Below are positions 1 to 7,510 of a stretch of DNA of 64,000 nt, one piece after another. A model generated the notes under the pieces. That model was not told where the DNA came from, made no database searches, and was given only the letters and a program-made list of their open reading frames with translations. This DNA comes from Fuerstiella sp. (GTDB lineage: Bacteria > Planctomycetota > Planctomycetia > Planctomycetales > Planctomycetaceae), in the NCBI GenBank assembly GCA_022447225.1, contig JAKVAZ010000006.1, forward strand, positions 62,001 through 126,000, written 5' to 3'. Position 1 is the stretch's first letter. Each line of letters starts with the position of its first letter. The translations under genes and the position numbers were made by a program.

Positions 1-1
1 A

Positions 2-316
2 ATAGCGTCTGCAAGAACGTTTGTACTGGAATCAGAAATCACCATGCTCCGGGGACTGGGATATGGTCGGCATCTCACTGACCGGGATCTACTGGTTTGC
101 GGAACTGACGGGACATGGAACAACAGACTGCGATGGCCGGATGAGTGCGTTCGACATAAACTGCTGGACTGCGTGGGTGATTTAGCACTCAGCGGACGAT
201 CGGTGTATGGTCACCTGACCGCTGTTCGCAGTGGACACAAACTCAATCATCGACTCGCTGAGGAAGTATCCCGAATGGCCGACAGTCATTCTCAATCTAT
301 TTCATCGGCCGCATGA
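2..316 (+). CDS. lpxC: UDP-3-O-acyl-N-acetylglucosamine deacetylase, C-terminal part
   Basis: This is the tail of LpxC, the zinc enzyme that commits UDP-3-O-acyl-GlcNAc to lipid A synthesis; the gene starts before the window. The frame is open from base 2 and reads the family's conserved ARTF segment. It then reads FPDE-like and VRHKLLD segments, where the His and Asp are zinc ligands in known LpxC enzymes, and finally SGHKLN, which carries the catalytic-region histidine. The stop at 314-316 follows this domain directly, so this copy is not an LpxC-FabZ fusion of the kind found in some other phyla. lpxA follows after 42 bp, which supports a lipid A operon. Confidence 0.9.
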   Translation: MASARTFVLESEITMLRGLGYGRHLTDRDLLVCGTDGTWNNRLRWPDECVRHKLLDCVGDLALSGRSVYGHLTAVRSGHKLNHRLAEEVSRMADSHSQSISSAA

Positions 317-358
317 AACCCGCAACGGTTATCGCCAGGACGGCACATATCAATCAGG

Positions 359-1225
359 ATGACCAGCATGGAACCACAAGTCTCGCCGCTGTCCGAGGTG
401 CATTCCTCAGCCAGACTCGGTCCAGGAGTCAAAATCGGACCATTCTGTGTGGTCGGTCCGCAGGTAACCATTGGCGACGAAACCGTGCTGCAGAGTCACG
501 TCGTCCTTACCGGCCGGACAACACTCGGGCAAAGAAATCGTGTGTATCCGGGCTGCGTCATCGGTGGCGAACCTCAGGACATCAGTTACCAGGACACAGA
601 CACCCAGGTGGTGATCGGCAATGACAATATTTTTCGGGAAGGTGTGACAGTCAGCAGGGGTGCCGAGAAAGAAGACGGGTGCACACGCATCGGCAACGGC
701 AACATGTTCATGGCCAACAGTCACGTCGCTCACAATTGTCACATCTTTGACAAGGTCATCCTTGTCAACGGTGTACTGCTGGGCGGACACGTTCATGTGC
801 ACAATGGAGCAATTGTCTCGGGCAATACGGTGGTCCATCATTTCTCAACACTCGGGCGTCTGAGCTTCGTCAGCGGAGGCTGCCGTGTTCCGCACGATAT
901 CCCCCCCTTTATGCTGGCTGCCGGCAATGATAATCCTGCCGTGAAAACACTGAACATCGTCGGAATGCGAAGAGCCGGAATTTCTGAAGATTCAATTCAG
1001 CACCTGCGAGTTGCATTTCGACTGCTGTTTCGTAAACGACAACCGCTGGAAGAGGTTCGCAGCAGTCTTGAAAACACAATTGACGACGCACTACCGGCGG
1101 AACTTAGGGAACTGTTTCAATTCATTGAAAATCAGCGAGCCGGTAAACTTGGCCGTGCCCGGGAAGCCATTCGCAATCAAACGGCAACACAACAGCAGTC
1201 CGTGCAGAAATCGAAAGCAGCATGA
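359..1225 (+). CDS. lpxA: UDP-N-acetylglucosamine O-acyltransferase
   Basis: LpxA transfers a 3-hydroxyacyl chain from acyl carrier protein to the 3-position of UDP-GlcNAc (or to an amine in GlcNAc3N-using species), the first lipid A step in the cytoplasm. The 288 residues show a left-handed beta-helix hexapeptide pattern through about residue 190. They include SHVAHNC with H122 and H125, the latter matching the catalytic His of the E. coli enzyme, then GGH and a DIPPFMLAAGN segment typical of LpxA. A helical C-terminal domain follows, about 25 residues longer than in E. coli and ending in a Gln/Lys-rich tail. An in-frame ATG at 368 is an alternative start. The stop overlaps the next gene (ATGA). 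Confidence 0.95.
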   Translation: MTSMEPQVSPLSEVHSSARLGPGVKIGPFCVVGPQVTIGDETVLQSHVVLTGRTTLGQRNRVYPGCVIGGEPQDISYQDTDTQVVIGNDNIFREGVTVSRGAEKEDGCTRIGNGNMFMANSHVAHNCHIFDKVILVNGVLLGGHVHVHNGAIVSGNTVVHHFSTLGRLSFVSGGCRVPHDIPPFMLAAGNDNPAVKTLNIVGMRRAGISEDSIQHLRVAFRLLFRKRQPLEEVRSSLENTIDDALPAELRELFQFIENQRAGKLGRAREAIRNQTATQQQSVQKSKAA

Positions 1226-2271
1226 ACGATCTTCAAATGGCAGTCGTGGGTGTCGGGTCACTTGGACAGCACCACGCTCGTATCCTGGCAGGTATGAATG
1301 GTGTGCAACTCGCTGGTGTCGTGGATCCCCGACCGGAACATGGTCGGCAGATCGCGCAACGATATCGAACGCAGTGGTATGCAGACGTGCAAGGTCTTCC
1401 GCATCATCTGGACGGTGTGGTGATTGCAACTCCAACCATGTATCACCTGGAACCTGCGGAGTATTTCCTCAAAGCCGGGGTTCCCACACTGGTGGAAAAA
1501 CCACTGGCAACCAGTCTGAAAGATGCAAATCATCTTCGCAAACTGGCTGACACACATAACACCGTCCTGCAGGTCGGTCATATCGAACGATTCAACCCGG
1601 CCTTCGAAGAAGCTCTGAGTCTTTGCGACGACGTCAAATACCTGCGGTGCCAGCGGGTCAGCCCCTACTCGTTTCGCTCTACTGACATCGGTGTTGTTCA
1701 CGATTTAATGATCCATGACATTGATTTGGCACTGGCACTCATCGGTGAACTGCCTGAATCCGTGGAAGCCTTTGGTGCTGTGACGATCGGCCCGCATGAA
1801 GACTGCGCCGTGGCCCGCCTTCGAATGCCGAACAGTACGATTGTCGATATCACCTCCAGCCGGATGGCTCCTGTGTCCGAACGGTCTATGCAGATCTGGA
1901 GTTCCCGGGGATGTCTGAACGTTGATCTTCAGGCTCGCATACTCACAAGCTGGGAACCATCCGCCGCAGTGGCCGCCAACCCCGGCATGATCCGGACCAT
2001 CGCCGCCGCCACTCCCGATCCACTAACACTCAAAGACCGGGTTTTTGGGGAATGGGTTGAAGAGAAGACCATTCAGGCGTCGGACAGAGATGCCCTGACC
2101 GCGGAACTGCAGGAATTCGTTGAAGTGATTCACGGCAAAACACGGCCTCGTGTTGGCGGTCGGGAGGCCCTTGATGCAATGCTGGTAGCCGGTGAGGTCC
2201 TTAAGTCACTGAAACACTGGTCGTGGCAGGATTCATCATCATCCGATTCTTCCGGAAAAGCAGCAGCCTGA
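1222..2271 (+). CDS. Gfo/Idh/MocA-family NAD(P)-dependent oxidoreductase, GnnA-like candidate
   Basis: This is a 349-residue sugar-type dehydrogenase. The N-terminal Rossmann fold has GVGSLGQHH at about residues 10-18. It also has the family EKP motif (92-94), whose Lys is the catalytic lysine, and a VGHIERFNP segment (118-126) of the kind seen in UDP-N-acetyl-sugar 3-dehydrogenases. A later HDLMIHDID segment supplies the conserved His and Asp. Its ATG overlaps the lpxA stop by 4 bp, implying translational coupling, so its substrate is probably a UDP-GlcNAc-type lipid A precursor. In Acidithiobacillus and Leptospira a family member, GnnA, oxidises UDP-GlcNAc before transamination. No GnnB-like aminotransferase is next to this gene, so that role is a hypothesis. 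Confidence 0.85.
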   Translation: MNDLQMAVVGVGSLGQHHARILAGMNGVQLAGVVDPRPEHGRQIAQRYRTQWYADVQGLPHHLDGVVIATPTMYHLEPAEYFLKAGVPTLVEKPLATSLKDANHLRKLADTHNTVLQVGHIERFNPAFEEALSLCDDVKYLRCQRVSPYSFRSTDIGVVHDLMIHDIDLALALIGELPESVEAFGAVTIGPHEDCAVARLRMPNSTIVDITSSRMAPVSERSMQIWSSRGCLNVDLQARILTSWEPSAAVAANPGMIRTIAAATPDPLTLKDRVFGEWVEEKTIQASDRDALTAELQEFVEVIHGKTRPRVGGREALDAMLVAGEVLKSLKHWSWQDSSSSDSSGKAAA

Positions 2272-2617
2272 AGACGCTGACGGGAAAACACATTCGCCAC
2301 ACAGCAGTCAGGGAACAGCTTGTCTGTTGTCACACGGGCTGAAGTTTCTGTACACACTGTCCGGTCCTTCGACTTGAGGACATCATTCCGGTAAAACCCC
2401 TGACCACGGTAATTCCAGCCGGCCGACTCCTTTCAGGAACCTGTTCCGGAACAGGATGCACGATGCTGAAATCGGACAATCTGAAACAGCTTCACGTCAC
2501 TTCAGGTATGACGCAGGTCCGAACCGGAAGGGCCCCGAACCTACGTCTACAGGTGATTCCCTGTGCACGTCACTGCATCCAATATGAGGCCCGTGCCGAA
2601 CAGGAGATCATGCGTTA
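2272..2617. other. Intergenic region upstream of lspA
   Basis: 346 bp without a credible gene. It contains one notable perfect palindrome (2440-2455, listed separately). I see no intrinsic terminator with a T-tract and no convincing -35/-10 pair. Confidence 0.6.
2440..2455. promoter_or_regulatory. Perfect 16-bp palindrome, possible operator
   Basis: CCTGTTCCGGAACAGG is its own reverse complement and lies 162 bp before the lspA start. The CTGT...ACAG outline resembles a LexA-type box but has the wrong internal spacing for the E. coli consensus, so the binding protein is unknown. It could also form a small hairpin. Confidence 0.3.
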
Positions 2618-3214
2618 ATGAATCACGTTCCCGTCAGTCGAGTAATCCTGTACGGACTTCTGTCATCGTTCGCTGTGTCTCTGGATCTTGTCTCCAAATC
2701 GATTGCATTTCGGCAGTTGCGTGTGCATACCGGTACGGACTGGCTGATGGATGGCTGGTTGAAATTTCGGCTGTTCACCAGCATCAACCAGGGAGCTTTG
2801 TGGGGAGTCGGGCAGGGACTTTCTTTGTGGTTCGCAGCTTTGAGCGTCGCGGCCGTGGCGGGAATTTTGTACTGGCTGTTTTGGAGACAGGGCTGTCAGA
2901 GTATATGGCTGACAACCGCTCTGGCCGTGGTGTCCGGGGGAACTCTCGGCAATCTTTATGACCGCCTCGGGATGCACGGACTCCAGGACTCCGACGGCAA
3001 CACCGTTTTTGGTGTACGTGATTTTTTGGATTTTCGTCTCGGTTCGTTCGACTGGGCCATATTCAATGTGGCTGATGTCTGTCTGGTCACCGGTGCGGTG
3101 ATGCTGATGCTGCAGTCAATTATGACACCGCCCCCGTCGATAGCAGCCGAGGTCGATCAGGACCCATTCAGCATGTCCGGTGACGGCGATCCGAAAGTGC
3201 CAACTCCGGGTTGA
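2618..3214 (+). CDS. lspA: Lipoprotein signal peptidase (signal peptidase II)
   Basis: LspA is the membrane aspartyl peptidase that removes signal peptides from diacylated prolipoproteins. The 198-residue protein has four hydrophobic segments and the family blocks in order. These are an early D-x-x-x-K (residues 23-27), NQGALWG (57-63), GGTLGNLYDR (107-116), the first catalytic Asp in RDF (135), and FNVAD with the second catalytic Asp (153). The C-terminus carries an extra Asp/Pro-rich tail of about 35 residues beyond the last membrane segment, longer than in E. coli. It stands alone with untranslated DNA on both sides. Confidence 0.93.
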   Translation: MNHVPVSRVILYGLLSSFAVSLDLVSKSIAFRQLRVHTGTDWLMDGWLKFRLFTSINQGALWGVGQGLSLWFAALSVAAVAGILYWLFWRQGCQSIWLTTALAVVSGGTLGNLYDRLGMHGLQDSDGNTVFGVRDFLDFRLGSFDWAIFNVADVCLVTGAVMLMLQSIMTPPPSIAAEVDQDPFSMSGDGDPKVPTPG

Positions 3215-3631
3215 TATCTGAACAGGAATCAAAACCCCGACGCTTCGGACTCATTGGCCATGGTGCGTATTTCGGCGTCACCGACAGCATAGGCAGTCGC
3301 CTTAGTCCGTCGGACCTCGACCGTCATCCCGTACACAGGGCGGTGTCCTCTGACCGGTTGACAGCAACGTAAGAAACGCAGCCAGCGTGCTGCGGACACG
3401 GCTCACAGCAGCCGTACCAAACGTCTCTACAACAGGGGATCTGGGATTTCAAACGCCGAAGTTCTGACAATATGCTGCCAAAAATACGTGAAAAAACTTT
3501 GCCGCCCGTCCATTCTGTTACTCTCATAGAGAAGCGGGGCTGGCGAGAAATCGAATTCCGGCGGCTCAAGTGGGGTCGGCAGGGACACAGCAGCGCCGAA
3601 TCCGCACGAAAAGCTCCACAGGAACTATGGG
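3215..3631. other. Intergenic region between lspA and the kinase gene
   Basis: 417 bp with no supported gene; the ORFs here have no recognisable protein features. I see no strong hairpin or clear promoter. Confidence 0.5.
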
Positions 3632-5308
3632 ATGTATCCGGATCGCATCGGCCCCTATCACATCGAGCGAAAAATCGGCTCCGGTGGTATGGGGAACGTC
3701 TATTTAGGGACGCACACAGAGACCGGACAAATAACGGCAGTGAAAGTCTTGCCCGCAACACTGGCTCGTGAGGGGGGCTTCGTTGAACGATTCTCACGTG
3801 AGATCCAGGCTCTCAGAAAACTAAACAGCCGCCATATTGTGGAACTGTTTGATGACGGATCGACCGAGGACGGTTCATGGTACTACGCCATGGAATTCAT
3901 CGAAGGTGAAACACTCACCAATCTGATTACGATTCGTCAGAAGCTACCGTGGACCGAAGTCTCGGACATTGCTTTACAGATTGCCGCGGCTCTCAAAGCA
4001 GCACACGATGCGGGAGTGGTGCACCGTGACATTAAGCCGTCGAACCTGATGATCACTGCGGACGGATCCGTGAAGCTGACGGACTTCGGTGTTGCACACA
4101 TGTTTGCCACCACACGTCTGACTCGAACAGGAGGCGTGGTAGGCACGGCGGAGTATATGTCACCGGAACAGGCTCGAGGACTGCGGGCAACCCAGAGAAG
4201 TGACCTGTATTCACTTGGAGCCGTGATGTACGCCATGCTGACAGGACGACCACCGTTCACCGGCCGGAATGCCACTGAGATCCTGCATAAACAGCAGTTT
4301 GCACAAATTGAAAAGCCTCGGCACTACGTACCCGAAATTCCTCGACTCTTTGAAGAACTTGTCTGTCAGCTGCTGGAAAAACAACCTGACAAACGAACCC
4401 CCAATGCTCTGGTTCTGAGTCGCAAGCTTGAACAGGTCCGTTCTCGGATCGCTTTTGCAGAGCAGCAGGAACTTGAGGAACGACAGAGTCTTAACGATGT
4501 TACGAGTCCACCAGCACAGCCATCTGAATCAATGGCGGATGATCAGATGATGCAGCGGCCTGGCCCGGCAACACTCGTACGGGATATCATGCGTGAGGAA
4601 GTAACATCACAACTGGAAAAATCACTTCCGGCTCGTATCTTTAACAACACTTGGGTGCTGACTGGTCTTCTACTGATGGTGCTTGGCCTGGGATATTATT
4701 TCTGGACAAACGCAACTCTCACGGCAGAGGAACGTTTTGAGAAAGCAGCAACAGTCATGTCCGGAAAACCCACGTCCGAATGGATCCGCGAACGCGATAA
4801 CCTTCAGGAGCTGCTGGATACGGATGCGGTTCCCAAACGAGTCGCGGAAATTAAACAGATGATTCGCAACGCCGACCAGTACGAGTTCTGTCGTAACCTC
4901 AAACACATGGCACCGATTGACGGAACCAGGGATCTGGAACTTCAGCGTCTGACTCGGCAGGCATTTGATGATTTCGCGCACGGGAACGTGACGCTGGCCC
5001 GTGCTGATCTGAGTGCCGTGGCAGCTCTGACCGAAAACTCCGAACATGACCGGTTCCTACACAGGTTTATTCTGCAAACACTCGAACAGTGGAAACAGGA
5101 CACGAGTATCCGAGGTCGCCACAAACTTTTAAAAACGGCTATCGACGAAGCCAGTCTGGCACTGAATGACCCCAATCTGGCTGAGACAGCGGTTTCTCTG
5201 CTGGATTCCGTTATGCAGCTTTATCACGACGATCCCGACGTTGCTTCGGAAATATCCTACTGCCTTCACCTGAAAAAACAGATACAGCGTGAAACCGCAG
5301 ACAAGTGA
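3632..5308 (+). CDS. Membrane-anchored Ser/Thr protein kinase
   Basis: This is a Hanks-type kinase of 558 residues. The kinase domain spans about residues 8-270. It has a glycine loop (GSGGMGNVY), the ATP-binding Lys in AVKVL (K38), HRDIKPSN (131-138), DFG (151-153) and an SPE version of the APE motif (177-179). All catalytic residues are intact. A Glu/Gln-rich linker follows, then one membrane segment at about 341-359. The outer part of about 200 residues is helical, TPR-like in feel, with no domain I can name; it may be the sensor. AGGA lies 7 bp before the ATG. The aroH-type gene follows after 100 bp. Confidence 0.93.
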   Translation: MYPDRIGPYHIERKIGSGGMGNVYLGTHTETGQITAVKVLPATLAREGGFVERFSREIQALRKLNSRHIVELFDDGSTEDGSWYYAMEFIEGETLTNLITIRQKLPWTEVSDIALQIAAALKAAHDAGVVHRDIKPSNLMITADGSVKLTDFGVAHMFATTRLTRTGGVVGTAEYMSPEQARGLRATQRSDLYSLGAVMYAMLTGRPPFTGRNATEILHKQQFAQIEKPRHYVPEIPRLFEELVCQLLEKQPDKRTPNALVLSRKLEQVRSRIAFAEQQELEERQSLNDVTSPPAQPSESMADDQMMQRPGPATLVRDIMREEVTSQLEKSLPARIFNNTWVLTGLLLMVLGLGYYFWTNATLTAEERFEKAATVMSGKPTSEWIRERDNLQELLDTDAVPKRVAEIKQMIRNADQYEFCRNLKHMAPIDGTRDLELQRLTRQAFDDFAHGNVTLARADLSAVAALTENSEHDRFLHRFILQTLEQWKQDTSIRGRHKLLKTAIDEASLALNDPNLAETAVSLLDSVMQLYHDDPDVASEISYCLHLKKQIQRETADK

Positions 5309-5408
5309 GATCTTCGGATTCTGAGAATCCCGCCACCGGATTGTTGCAACCCTTGCCACACACCGGAGGTTCCTGAGAATGACGCTTAAACCCGAACAGG
5401 AGAAAAGA

Positions 5409-5780
5409 ATGGCGGTTCGAGGCATTCGCGGCGCGACGTCTGTGACCAAAGACGATCCGGAACTAATTCGTGAAGCGACCCAGGAACTGATCGAACAGAT
5501 CCTGAAGCGAAACCGAATCGAGGATTATGATCACGTCATTTCTGCCATCTTCACGACGACAGAAGACCTTCGGTCAACGTTTCCGGCAGAAGCCGCTCGA
5601 CACATCGGAATGACCCTGGTCCCTCTGCTGTGTGCTCAGGAAATACCCGTACAGGGTTCAATGCCTCGCTGTATCCGTGTGCTGCTGCATGTCAACACAG
5701 AACGCAGCACTGCCGAAATCGAACATGTCTATCTGCGCGAAGCTCAAAAGCTGCGTCCGGATATGAACAGTGCCCAGTAG
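5409..5780 (+). CDS. aroH: Chorismate mutase, AroH type
   Basis: This monofunctional chorismate mutase converts chorismate to prephenate in Phe/Tyr synthesis. From the chosen start the protein begins [12 protein letters not shown], matching the amino end of the B. subtilis AroH fold, where the early Arg lines the active site. Later blocks also match: the [11 protein letters not shown] segment, [17 protein letters not shown], and [13 protein letters not shown] with the active-site Tyr and Arg region. The start at 5409 has AGGAG with 6-bp spacing. An upstream ATG at 5379, also with a GGAGG, would add ten residues. About 124 residues is normal for this family. The preceding gene is the kinase. 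Confidence 0.9.
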   Translation: MAVRGIRGATSVTKDDPELIREATQELIEQILKRNRIEDYDHVISAIFTTTEDLRSTFPAEAARHIGMTLVPLLCAQEIPVQGSMPRCIRVLLHVNTERSTAEIEHVYLREAQKLRPDMNSAQ

Positions 5781-5946
5781 CCAAAGACAATATCGCCTGT
5801 CGAGCGAAACGCACGGTCAGTCCCCGGAGTACACCTTGCATTGGCTTACGCACCGGCAACTCTGGGCATACCCGGTGTTCTTTCCGAATCGGGTTTCCGA
5901 AACAGTTGTCCCGATCATCCGCTGAATGAGGTGACATCAGACCGAA

Positions 5947-7029
5947 CTAGTCAGCGGCGGACAGAACCCGGTCGGAGCTGACGGCTGCGGTCTGTTTAAT
6001 TGGATTGGTGGTTGCACCAGTGAGATAATTAAAAACTTTGGCATCTTTCCTGAGAGTATCGAATGTCTCAGCCACCAGCGTCTGCACCTCACGCTCTACA
6101 AGTTCGCTGTGCAGAATCGCATGCACATCATTTCGGTCGTGTTCGACAGGTTCCGTCCTGCCTTCGTACTGCAATATGACATACTCACTACGCCCGACCT
6201 GAAGCAGTCCGGAAATCTCACCAATTTCCTTCATCCGGAATGCGGTTCTGCGAATCTCTTCATGGGCCCCTGAATACATCCGGATCGGCGGAATTTTTCC
6301 TCCCAGAGACCGACTGTTCGGCTCGACGGAATGTTCGCGTGCAAAATCTTCAAAGTTCTCCGGGTGTTTCTTGATTTCCGCAACAACCTCCTGGGCCCGT
6401 CTGAGTTTATCGAACATGATCATACGAGCGATGACCCTGGGGCCGTAATTGTCAATGTACGCTTCTTTCAACATTTCGCGGGTAATTTCAACCTCTCGCC
6501 CGGCAATTCTCTTCAGAGCGAGTAGCGGCCACACCACATCACGACGATACTGCAGTGCATTCAGTCCGCGTTCCGATTCAATGAATTTGTACCACTGATC
6601 CGCCGGAAGCCCCGCGTGTTTACTCAGGCGGAGCACTTCAGCATGAACCTCCGCATCTGTCACCTGAACGCCGTGTTCGGCACATTCCTGCTGAATGATT
6701 TTACGACTGATGAGACCATCTAGGACTTCACCTCCAAACTGATGTATGCATTCCCGTGCCAGCTGTTCTCCGGTAATGACTTCACCGTTGACTTTAGCCG
6801 CAGGTCTTGAGAGTTCACTGTCGGTGGAAACCCGAGAATCCGGTACGGCCTTCGTCGTGGAGTCCGGCTGAGCCCGCAACAGCTGAACGCCCACACCCAC
6901 GGCAAGACTTGCGATCAAAGTACCCGCCACCATCACGGACGCAGGGCGACGGTTTTTGCGGTCAGAACCGGATCCGGGAACAGGATTCCGATCCTGCATA
7001 GCATTCGTCCGGGTGTTCTTGTCATCCAT
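5947..7029 (-). CDS. Membrane-anchored parvulin-like peptidyl-prolyl isomerase (SurA/PrsA type)
   Basis: This is an extracytoplasmic foldase-like protein of about 360 residues. The chosen start at 7029 has AGGAG with 8-bp spacing; the frame is open further upstream, to 7185, without an RBS. A basic N-terminus precedes one membrane segment (ASVMVAGTLIASLAVGVGVQ). A SurA-N-like helical region follows (VNGEVITGEQLARE..., LISRKIIQQE). A parvulin rotamase-like domain lies in the C-terminal half, with the characteristic FEDFAREHS and LGGKIPP segments. It probably helps fold exported proteins. It is transcribed divergently from gyrA. Confidence 0.85.
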   Translation of the reverse strand: MDDKNTRTNAMQDRNPVPGSGSDRKNRRPASVMVAGTLIASLAVGVGVQLLRAQPDSTTKAVPDSRVSTDSELSRPAAKVNGEVITGEQLARECIHQFGGEVLDGLISRKIIQQECAEHGVQVTDAEVHAEVLRLSKHAGLPADQWYKFIESERGLNALQYRRDVVWPLLALKRIAGREVEITREMLKEAYIDNYGPRVIARMIMFDKLRRAQEVVAEIKKHPENFEDFAREHSVEPNSRSLGGKIPPIRMYSGAHEEIRRTAFRMKEIGEISGLLQVGRSEYVILQYEGRTEPVEHDRNDVHAILHSELVEREVQTLVAETFDTLRKDAKVFNYLTGATTNPIKQTAAVSSDRVLSAAD

Positions 7030-7510
7030 GACAGTAGCTCCTGAAACCGAACAAACAGCATCAGCGAGGAATTGCCTGCGCATGATACAGCTGGGTCGTC
7101 CTTTACGTTGAGAATAGCACGGAGAGAAAGTGGCCAGGATGGCCGGTGGAGAGATTCTTGAGGGGACAGGACCGGCAAAAAACACCGGCTTGAGTCACTC
7201 AGCTACGAAGCAAGGATCAAGTTATAAGAGTATTCTACAAATCGCGTCAAGTTGTGTTTCCAGCAGCTGTTTTGGCAGGTCTGCTGGATTGTGAACCGGC
7301 TGTGATCTGCTATGATTGGTCAAGTGGCCGGATTTTCTGCAACCTGTTTCAAAATCGAGAGTTACGACGCTCTTTTCAGGCAGGAGGCAGTACAGATGTG
7401 CGATCGGCTGAGCCTCGTTCATCACGAATGATCTGACTCCGCAACCACGTCCCGTATGTCCGGGCGGGTTTCCATTCTGTAGTGCTGCTGAACAGGCAGA
7501 TTTCCAGGGA
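7030..7510. other. Divergent intergenic region between the foldase gene and gyrA
   Basis: 481 bp holding the upstream regions of two diverging genes. A possible gyrA promoter is listed separately. No terminator or small gene is seen. Confidence 0.5.
7289..7316 (+). promoter_or_regulatory. Possible sigma-70-type promoter for gyrA
   Basis: TTGTGA (7289-7294) and TATGAT (7311-7316) are separated by 16 bp, matching the -35 and -10 consensus at 4/6 and 5/6 positions. This would give a leader of nearly 190 nt before gyrA. It is a by-eye match only. Confidence 0.35.
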
